Translations under genes and position numbers: made by a program | NCBI GenBank assembly: GCA_041484845.1 | Contig: JBGPIK010000197.1 | Coordinates: 1-11,829 of the forward strand | Source of the DNA: JBGPIK01 sp041484845 | Lineage (GTDB): Bacteria; Desulfobacterota; Binatia; UBA9968 | DNA: 11,829 nucleotides | Direction: 5' to 3' | Shown: positions 6,857-11,829 of the stretch, piece by piece | Layout: every line of letters starts with the position of its first letter | How positions within the stretch are numbered: the first letter of the stretch is position 1 | Notes under the pieces: generated by a model | Seen by the model: the letters and a program-made list of their open reading frames with translations, nothing else | What the model was told of the DNA's origin: nothing | The model's database searches: none

Positions 6857-7153
6857 TTACCGTTGGCTCGTGAAATCCGTTGAATAAGTCATGTCATTCT
6901 GAGCCGAAGGCGAAGAATCCGCGCAGCGTTCTGAGGCATAGCCGAAGAATCTCATAACAAAAAAGTTCCTTCACTACGTTCAGAACAAGCCTTCACTTTG
7001 TTCAGGATGACCCCTTTTGAAACTTGAGAATAATTCATGAAACGGTGCCAGATTTATTAAACAAACTTTGATCCCATGACACCGGAACCTTCCCTAATGA
7101 AACCTAACTCTTCTAACTCCTTTAAGAAGCGAATGTCAAAGAAGTCGTTAAAA
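6857..7153 (-). pseudogene. Decayed, interrupted 3' end of a D-type solute-binding protein gene
   Basis: On the minus strand 7093-7151 reads DFFDIRFLKELEELGFI, matching the C-terminus of protein D (EFFDNRFLKELEESGFIKEL). The match ends abruptly near 7083. The missing last codons, QR-stop as in D, reappear at 6857-6865, directly before gene B, just as the intact D stop precedes gene C. About 215 bp of inverted-repeat sequence (6869-7083) separate the pieces. The rest of the gene, some 300 codons upstream, is gone. I cannot tell whether the deletion or the insertion came first. The unbroken frame runs on into the insert and stops at 7057. Confidence 0.72.
6869..7083. mobile_element. Inverted-repeat insertion (MITE-like) within the D-type remnant
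   Basis: The left end (AAATCCGTTGAATAAGTC, 6874-6891) and the right end read on the minus strand (AAAGTTTGTTTAATAAATC) are similar. The outermost right bases, GTGTCATG on the minus strand, match the element end at 1-117. Inside lies a second inverted pair: GTCATTCTGAGCCGAAGGCGAAG (6893 onward) against the complement of CTTCACTTTGTTCAGGATGAC (6991-7011), a widely scattered bacterial intergenic repeat type. There is no coding capacity. The boundaries are set by where homology to the intact D gene stops and restarts, and are good to a few bases. Confidence 0.55.
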
Positions 7154-7258
7154 CCGCAACGGCGTGCTCCCTTCCGCTTGCGGAAACCTTTCACCGCAGA
7201 TCGCGCTCAACACATCCGCTACTCTAGCGAAAATTTCATTCGTGTGACTGCGCGCGGG
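7154..7258. other. Unassigned spacer upstream of the D-type remnant
   Basis: About 105 bp lie between the stop of gene C and the recognisable D-type remnant. I find no convincing similarity to gene D here and no gene. It may be debris from the deletion that removed the rest of the D copy. Confidence 0.35.
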
Positions 7259-8254
7259 CTATTTTTTCGCCCACAGCTGATCGAAAAATCCGCTCTTCTC
7301 CATCTCATCCAAGTACCGACTATCCACCAGGTCTTGCGGTTTTACCTTTTTTGCGCGCGCGTCGGTCGGCGCCGCCTCGTCGAGGATCGCCTGCAACGAG
7401 TCCATTTTAATCGCGAGCCTCGGCTCGAGGGCTTTGATTTCCGTATTGTAGGCGGACTCTAGAATTTTACGGTCGGTGACACGCAGATATTTCGCCAAGA
7501 CCTTATAGATGAACTCTCGATCCGTGTGCATGATCTTGGAAGCTTCCGCCATGGCGCGCATAAATCCGCTGAGAACTTGAGTCCGCTTCGCAATAACGGA
7601 ACGCTTGGTTACAAAGGCCGTCGCGGAATACGGGATCTTGAGATCCGGACCGTAGATCACATAATGATAACCCAGTGCGATGCCTTGGGCATCCGCCGGC
7701 GCCGTCACCACCGCCGCGTCGATTCCGCCGCCCGCCAGGGCGGCAATAGCTTCCGGCTCTCCCCCGGTTTGAATAAAAGTAAAATCCCGCCCTGGTTCCA
7801 TGTTATTAAAACGCCTGAGCGCCTGGATGGTAAAGTAGTGCGAATTGCCGCCGATGCGACTCACGCCGATCCGTTTACTTTTTAAATCCTCCGGCCTTTT
7901 TATGTTAGCGCCTGCCAAGATGCTATGAGTCAACATGTTCTTCACGCCGCCTACAAAAACCACATCCGTGGAGCCGCGCACGTACGCGATGACGTTACCG
8001 ATGCCCCCCGTCAGGGTCATTTCGGCGTCTGCGCCCAGCAACGCGGCGGTCACGATTGAAGAGGAGGAAATAAATACCAGCTGAAAGTCCAGGTTATGCT
8101 TTTTAAAAAGCCCGGCTTCCTCGGCCACCCAGGGCAACGACTGAGACATCACCCGGGCGGAGTGAATACCAGTTAGTTTATCCGCTCCAAAGACGGCGAG
8201 TGGAAAAGAAATAAGCAAAAATACAATCGCTGATAGCATCCTGTTGAGTGTCAT
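7259..8254 (-). CDS. ABC solute-binding protein C (NMT1/THI5-like)
   Basis: The predicted 331-residue exported binding protein is related to A and B. Its signal peptide is MTLNRMLSAIVFLLISFPLAVFGA, followed by DKLTGIHSARVMSQSLPW. Conserved blocks are EEAGLFKKHNLDFQ, GADAEMTLTGGIGNV, DLKSKRIGVSRIGGN, a RRFNNMEPGRDF segment with one extra Asn relative to A and B, YGPDLKIPYSATAFVTK and the tail RYLDEMEKSGFFDQLWAKK. GGAGAAG with a short spacer precedes the ATG. The gene starts 21 bp after the stop of D, so the two are probably translated from one message. It is as similar to B as A is, but lacks the near-identical 3' DNA shared by A and B. Expected role: periplasmic ligand capture for an importer encoded elsewhere. 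Confidence 0.88.
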   Translation of the reverse strand: MTLNRMLSAIVFLLISFPLAVFGADKLTGIHSARVMSQSLPWVAEEAGLFKKHNLDFQLVFISSSSIVTAALLGADAEMTLTGGIGNVIAYVRGSTDVVFVGGVKNMLTHSILAGANIKRPEDLKSKRIGVSRIGGNSHYFTIQALRRFNNMEPGRDFTFIQTGGEPEAIAALAGGGIDAAVVTAPADAQGIALGYHYVIYGPDLKIPYSATAFVTKRSVIAKRTQVLSGFMRAMAEASKIMHTDREFIYKVLAKYLRVTDRKILESAYNTEIKALEPRLAIKMDSLQAILDEAAPTDARAKKVKPQDLVDSRYLDEMEKSGFFDQLWAKK

Positions 8255-8275
8255 AGCAGCTTCTCCGTTGTACCC

Positions 8276-9283
8276 TTATCGTTGGCCATAAAGTTCCTTA
8301 ATGAAACCCGACTCTTCTAACTCCTTCAAGAACCGATTGTCAAAGAACTCTTTGGGGTCGGCCGCGGCGGCCTTAGGATGATCCGTGACCGCAAGCACGG
8401 ACTTAATTTGTTCTTCCGTAAAATAAGGCACTCTCGGAAAAACGCCCCGGAATGATAGATACGCTTCATCAATGACGGCATGATCACTCGTGGCGAGATA
8501 GCGCGCCAGCGCCCGTTTGCTTATCTCCGGGTCTTCATTGGTAACCTTTATGCTCGTGACATAGGCTTTGAGAAACGCCCGGACGCGATCGGGCTGTTGC
8601 CGCATCAGAGAGCGACGCGTCACCACACCACTATGGACGTAAGGCAACTTTAGCGTGGCTATATTAACGATCTCTTTAAGTCCTAGTCGCCGCGCCGCCA
8701 ATGTTGTCGGCGCCGACAAGACGCCGGCGGAGACGATGCCGCGGTCAAGCGCAGCCAGTACTTCGCGGACGCCGCCGAGGTAAACAAATTTTACATCCTG
8801 CCCCGCTTGGAGATTGTTGCGCCGCAAGAGAGCGATTGCGGCGTGGTCGGATGACGCTCCCTTGGTCATCACTCCGATGACCTTCCCTCTTAAGCTCGAG
8901 ACATCCTTGACGTCAGGGCGGGCATAAAGAGAAAAGGCGTAGGTCGGGACGCTCGCCGCGATGCAAACGATCTCCGCGCCGCTTAGAATAGCGTTGACCA
9001 CGGCGCCACCGGTACTTGCCATGTCAACGTCTCCGGAAACTAGCGTCTGCGTCAGCCTCGACCCGCCGGAGATATAGATGTTCTGGAGATCGAACCCATA
9101 CTTCTGATCCAGCCCGGCTTCAGTCATGACCCAAATGGGCAGCATCGCTCCACTCGGTTGCGGATAACCCATACGGACGGCGACGGAAGTTGCCGCCCAT
9201 GCAGGCCGAGTGTTAACGGGTGACAGTAGGGCCAGAATTAGAAAAGCGAGCGCTGGAAGCGATTTTGGGCTTAAACTTCTCAT
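8276..9283 (-). CDS. ABC solute-binding protein D (NMT1-like, divergent member)
   Basis: The predicted 335-residue exported binding protein is homologous to A-C but clearly more distant. It has a long signal peptide, MRSLSPKSLPALAFLILALL, with likely cleavage after AWA. The mature part opens VAVRMGYPQPSGAMLPIWV and has TEAGLDQKYGFDLQNIYI, SGDVDMASTGG, LRGKVIGVMTKGASSDHAA and the tail FFDNRFLKELEESGFIKELYGQR. I start at 9283 because AAGGA at 9292-9296 lies 8 nt before this ATG. An ATG three codons upstream (9292) would abut that motif. It begins 30 bp after the dehydrogenase stop and ends 21 bp before gene C, so it looks like an operon member. A dead partial copy of the same gene type lies upstream of B. 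The substrate is unknown; adjacency to a 2-hydroxyacid dehydrogenase suggests an organic acid, which is inference. Confidence 0.87.
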   Translation of the reverse strand: MRSLSPKSLPALAFLILALLSPVNTRPAWAATSVAVRMGYPQPSGAMLPIWVMTEAGLDQKYGFDLQNIYISGGSRLTQTLVSGDVDMASTGGAVVNAILSGAEIVCIAASVPTYAFSLYARPDVKDVSSLRGKVIGVMTKGASSDHAAIALLRRNNLQAGQDVKFVYLGGVREVLAALDRGIVSAGVLSAPTTLAARRLGLKEIVNIATLKLPYVHSGVVTRRSLMRQQPDRVRAFLKAYVTSIKVTNEDPEISKRALARYLATSDHAVIDEAYLSFRGVFPRVPYFTEEQIKSVLAVTDHPKAAAADPKEFFDNRFLKELEESGFIKELYGQR

Positions 9284-9313
9284 GGCGTCCATCCTTGATT
9301 CACGTCGAGCGGT

Positions 9314-10342
9314 TTACGGCCAGAAGCGTTGTTTCCAGAGATCAATCGCCGTCGGATTCACGACTGTGTCCGGCACCCTTCCTTCCAGGATCGCGAGTAT
9401 ACTTTGGGCCGCCAGCTTTTGGCCCGCCTCGAGGGAGCCGGGATTACTGCCGATAATGTGCGGCGTGATGAGCAACTTTGCGGCGTCGGCTTCCCTCAGT
9501 TTGCTCGTCAACGGAAGCGGCTCTTCATCAAAAACGTCGAGAGCGGCGCCCGCGATAACATTTTCATTCAAAGCGGCAAGCAAATCGCTTTGGCTGATGG
9601 CCGGGCCGCGCGAGGTGTTGATAAGATAAGCGCTGCGCTTCATCATTTTCATCTGCTCGAGCCGAATCATATGGCGCGTTTCTTTGGTGAGGACGACATG
9701 CAACGTCACTACATCGGATGCCTTCAAGAGTTCTTCCAATGAGACCATCGCGATGCCAAACGGCGCTACCGTCTCCTGCGAAACGTAGGGATCATAACCG
9801 AGGAGCCGCATATCCCAGGCGGCCAGGCGCTTGGCCACATTGCATCCGATGCGGCCGGTTCCGATGATGCCGACGGTCTTGCCGATCATGAGCGTGCCGC
9901 GGTTTTGCGGCTCCTTCCAACGCCCGCTGCGCAGATACGCCTCGTTGAACTTTAGTCTTTTGAACAGCGCAACCATCAGTCCAATGGTAGCCTCGGCGAC
10001 GCCTAAATAATTCTCCGGCGTCGGGCTGTTGCAGCATAAAACGCCGAGGTCGGTGGCCGCATCGACATCAACGCTCTCGATACCGATGCTCGACTTCACC
10101 ACCGCTTGAAGATTTGCGCACGAATCCAAAATAGTACCGCCGATAAAGTCCCGGCCGGCCGGAAAGATCACGTCGGAATCGCCGATGAGCTCAATCAGCT
10201 CTGGCGCGTCATAACGATAAGACGGAAACTCGTCCAGGTTTTTACCCAAGACAAGCTCACAACCCGCACGCACTAAAGCGTCTTGCGCCACGCGCAGGCC
10301 CGTCGGCCCCGTGATGCACACTTTTCTTTTTAGCGATGACAT
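9314..10342 (-). CDS. D-2-hydroxyacid dehydrogenase, phosphoglycerate dehydrogenase-like
   Basis: The predicted 342-residue cytoplasmic NAD(P)-dependent dehydrogenase interconverts a D-2-hydroxy acid and a 2-keto acid. The nucleotide fold shows GIIGTGRIG (158-166), with the acidic residue D184 (GYDP) at the end of the second strand favouring NAD. The catalytic triad of the family is present: R245 in NTSRGP, E274 in DVFDEEP and H295 in TPHIIGS. There is no ACT domain, so it is shorter than regulated SerA-type enzymes. The reading frame continues upstream to a TTG at 10441, but I choose the ATG at 10342 because the first strand (KRKVCITG) begins there and a GGAG lies just upstream, though with an unusually short spacer. 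It is the first gene of the co-directional cluster. A role in a catabolic pathway with the ThDP enzyme is more likely than serine synthesis, but serine synthesis is not excluded. Confidence 0.88.
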   Translation of the reverse strand: MSSLKRKVCITGPTGLRVAQDALVRAGCELVLGKNLDEFPSYRYDAPELIELIGDSDVIFPAGRDFIGGTILDSCANLQAVVKSSIGIESVDVDAATDLGVLCCNSPTPENYLGVAEATIGLMVALFKRLKFNEAYLRSGRWKEPQNRGTLMIGKTVGIIGTGRIGCNVAKRLAAWDMRLLGYDPYVSQETVAPFGIAMVSLEELLKASDVVTLHVVLTKETRHMIRLEQMKMMKRSAYLINTSRGPAISQSDLLAALNENVIAGAALDVFDEEPLPLTSKLREADAAKLLITPHIIGSNPGSLEAGQKLAAQSILAILEGRVPDTVVNPTAIDLWKQRFWP

Positions 10343-10620
10343 ATCTCCGCCCCCGATTGAAAAGTCGAATGGCCGCGCGCGCACAAACCTATTGCCGGCC
10401 GCCGCCTCATGAGCTTTGCGCGTTATGGGACTAGCGAACAATGAGTTGAACGACGGGTCGGCAGACTGCCCCTTCTATCGCGCCTGCCACTCGTCTACGC
10501 TTGGGGGCGCAGTGTGTCAAGGGCGAATTGTGCTTAGCCACCAACTCAGGGTATAGTCCGGAAAAGCCCAAGGCACTGGCTCACCGGATGGCGGTGACGA
10601 AAGAGTCGCGGAGGCGTTTG
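10343..10620. other. Divergent intergenic region
   Basis: These 278 bp separate the leftward catabolic cluster from the rightward small gene, so it should hold promoters for both. A short hairpin, GGCAG-A-CTGCC, lies near 10460. I see one weak sigma-70-like candidate for the plus strand (separate entry) and no clear operator. Confidence 0.5.
10528..10557 (+). promoter_or_regulatory. Candidate sigma-70-type promoter for the small secreted protein gene
   Basis: TTGTGC (10528-10533) and TATAGT (10552-10557) are spaced 18 bp apart, about 60 bp upstream of the start codon at 10621. Similarity to consensus is moderate and the call rests on pattern alone. Confidence 0.3.
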
Positions 10621-10902
10621 ATGAAAAAATTACACTACTTGGTTATTCTGCTGGGTTGGGTTTTGTGGATTCGGACTCACGGGCCGGCGGTGGATGACTG
10701 GACGGGTGCTGGCGGGTTTACGACGGAGCAGCAGTGCATCGCCAATCAGAAAGAAAAAATGGACACCTGGAAACAATTCAAAGACGCAAAATTCGCCAAG
10801 AATGTCGTAACCTTTACCGGCAACAATACCACCATGACCTATCAGTGCTTGCCCGATGGCCAAGATCCACGCACTAAAGGCCAAACCAAAGGCGCACGGT
10901 AA
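10621..10902 (+). CDS. Small secreted protein of unknown function
   Basis: The predicted 93-residue protein starts at an ATG 6 nt after GGAGG (10610-10614), which is decisive against starts further upstream. The first 20 or so residues (MKKLHYLVILLGWVLWIRTH) form a signal peptide or membrane anchor. The mature part is short and hydrophilic, with two cysteines (C39 in TTEQQCIANQ and C76 in TYQCLPDG) that could form a disulfide after export, and a basic Lys/Arg-rich tail. The WTGAGGFTTEQQC pattern (aromatic, Phe, then Cys about six residues on) resembles small exported proteins I have seen in uncultivated proteobacteria-like genomes, but I cannot name a family. It converges on pssA with 41 bp between the stops and does not obviously belong to either neighbouring operon. 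Confidence 0.7.
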   Translation: MKKLHYLVILLGWVLWIRTHGPAVDDWTGAGGFTTEQQCIANQKEKMDTWKQFKDAKFAKNVVTFTGNNTTMTYQCLPDGQDPRTKGQTKGAR

Positions 10903-10943
10903 GACTTTCCATCGTGACGAGCACTTATTGCGCTAAAAGTTTC

Positions 10944-11582
10944 TTACGGCTTCGGAATTCGCAACGTTTTGCTGATCATCAGCGAGCCGTTAGCGAGAAA
11001 AAGAATTGACAGGGGATGCCATTGAATCGATGCAATCTCGAGAGTTCCCAGAGGCAAATGGTCGCCACTTCGGCCGAGATAAAAAGAGATTCCGAGCACC
11101 GCGACTAAAACCAGGCTCGATGGAATGGGCGTTCCCTCGAAATAGCGCAGCTTGCCTCTTTCATCGGAAAGCTCGGCAGCTGTGATGTTGTAGCGCGCAA
11201 GCCGGCTGATTCCGCAGGCTACGAAGTAAACGAGAATAAGCGCGTCTAATTCGCCGCGCATTCCCAAGCCGTAGGCCAGGGCTGCCGGTGCCACACCGAA
11301 GCTCACGATATCGGCAAGCGAATCTAATTCCCGCCCGAAGAGAGAATACTCGTGGCGACGGCGAGCCATTCTTCCGTCAGCGATGTCGAAAGCCAATGCC
11401 AGTGCCATGAGCCATAAGGCCGCATAAATTCGTAAATTGCCCGGCGTTACCAAGTAACTCATGGTGGCCAGAAGCGCCGCGGTTCCCGACGCGGCATTGC
11501 AGAGAGTGAGTAGATCGGCGGCTTGATAGCTTCGCAGCATCGAGAAGTGAACACGCTGTTTTGACGGAGGTTTTGCTTTCAT
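10944..11582 (-). CDS. pssA: CDP-diacylglycerol--serine O-phosphatidyltransferase
   Basis: The predicted 212-residue integral membrane enzyme transfers a phosphatidyl group from CDP-diacylglycerol to L-serine, the first step to phosphatidylethanolamine. The CDP-alcohol phosphatidyltransferase signature is perfect: D69-G-x2-A73-R74-x8-G83-x3-D87-x3-D91, preceded by D66. About six hydrophobic segments are visible, e.g. LWLMALALAF (56-65), DALILVYFVACGI (113-125) and SSLVLVAVLGISFYLG (155-170). The segment GISRLARYNI after the signature, together with FEGTPIPSS, is typical of the PssA branch rather than PgsA. Length fits the Bacillus-type PssA. No strong ribosome binding site precedes the ATG at 11582. 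It lies 89 bp downstream of a TesA-like esterase gene, and both act on lipids. Other CDP-alcohol transferases remain possible, but the PssA features favour this call. Confidence 0.88.
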   Translation of the reverse strand: MKAKPPSKQRVHFSMLRSYQAADLLTLCNAASGTAALLATMSYLVTPGNLRIYAALWLMALALAFDIADGRMARRRHEYSLFGRELDSLADIVSFGVAPAALAYGLGMRGELDALILVYFVACGISRLARYNITAAELSDERGKLRYFEGTPIPSSLVLVAVLGISFYLGRSGDHLPLGTLEIASIQWHPLSILFLANGSLMISKTLRIPKP

Positions 11583-11671
11583 GAAGCGCTTTCGGAAGAA
11601 CGATCGCCCAATATGGAATAGCCGAATCGATCACGTTTGGCTAGAGCTATGAGACGGTCCCTGGAGTCGAT

Positions 11672-11829
11672 TCACGAACGCGTTGCCCGCAATGATTTCA
11701 TAATCGGCTCCAGCACTTTCCAGACATTCGCCGCGACAAGTTTATGGCCCTCCGGAGTCGGATGAATGACGTCGGGCTGGTTTAGTTTGCGCACGCCTCC
11801 CACGCCTTCGAGAACAAAGGGAACCAATG
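11672..11829 (-). CDS. tesA: TesA-like SGNH/GDSL esterase (C-terminal part, runs off window)
   Basis: Only the last 52 residues are in the window; the gene continues beyond position 11829. The visible part begins LVPFVLEGVGGV and contains NQPDVIHPTPEGHKLVA followed by a stretch ending NVWKVLEPIM. The D-x-x-H of PDVIHP is block V of SGNH hydrolases, supplying the Asp and His of the catalytic triad; the serine block lies outside. The sequence style matches arylesterase / lysophospholipase L1 (TesA), a periplasmic thioesterase-esterase in known members. It stops 89 bp before pssA on the same strand. The reading frame is too short to show a signal peptide or total length. Confidence 0.8.
   Translation of the reverse strand, partial: LVPFVLEGVGGVRKLNQPDVIHPTPEGHKLVAANVWKVLEPIMKSLRATRS

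Noticed and set aside
7076..7462. Plus-strand 128-codon reading frame
   Set aside because: It runs antisense to the D-type remnant and then to the 3' end of gene C; its apparent conserved end is the complement of the binding-protein tail.
10343..10441. N-terminal extension of the hydroxyacid dehydrogenase from a TTG start
   Set aside because: The extra 33 residues are Arg/Ala-rich, precede the first beta strand of the family and have no ribosome binding site I can see.
1..11829. CRISPR array, tRNA or rRNA genes, phage genes, toxin-antitoxin or defence systems
   Set aside because: No regularly spaced direct repeats and no recognisable RNA gene or defence domain was found when reading both strands by eye; the repeats present are palindromes and inverted-repeat elements.

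Overview
The window looks like a chromosomal segment of an uncultivated, moderately GC-rich Gram-negative bacterium. The genes encode exported periplasmic binding proteins with Sec-type signal peptides and a PssA-type phosphatidylserine synthase. The intergenic DNA is full of short palindromes and miniature inverted-repeat elements carrying 'CCCCCTTTGACAAAGGGGG'-type cores. Orphan solute-binding-protein arrays, DxH-type amidohydrolase-2 genes and such repeats together remind me of environmental lineages such as Binatota, Rokubacteria or other Desulfobacterota-like soil bacteria. That is an impression from gene content; no rRNA or marker gene in the window settles it.

Layout, read leftward from about 10.3 kb. 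On the minus strand a D-2-hydroxyacid dehydrogenase (9314-10342) is followed by four NMT1/THI5-type ABC solute-binding proteins, here called D (8276-9283), C (7259-8254), B (5842-6834) and A (4837-5832). Next come two amidohydrolase-2 family metal-dependent hydrolases or decarboxylases (3497-4627 and 2107-3126) and a thiamine-diphosphate-dependent enzyme of the acetolactate synthase/benzoylformate decarboxylase type (235-1971). All are co-directional. Some junctions are tight (D-C 21 bp, B-A 9 bp, dehydrogenase-D 30 bp) and others are widened by repeats. No permease or ATPase gene lies in the window.

Between C and B lies a decayed 3' end of a further D-type gene, split by an inverted-repeat insertion. 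The array therefore seems to have grown by duplicating a two-gene D-C unit, one D copy of which later died. A second, better preserved element of similar ends (4643-4836) sits exactly between the stop codon of A and the ribosome binding site of the next amidohydrolase. A third, partial copy lies at the left edge (1-117).

The right end is unrelated housekeeping. A small secreted protein of unknown function lies on the plus strand (10621-10902), convergent with a minus-strand pair: pssA (10944-11582) and the C-terminal end of a TesA-like SGNH esterase (11672 to the window edge).

Taken together, the minus-strand cluster reads as a catabolic module. Periplasmic proteins bind a small organic solute, and a dehydrogenase, two TIM-barrel hydrolase/decarboxylases and a ThDP C-C lyase process 2-hydroxy/2-keto acids or aromatic acids. 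The substrate cannot be read from the sequence.
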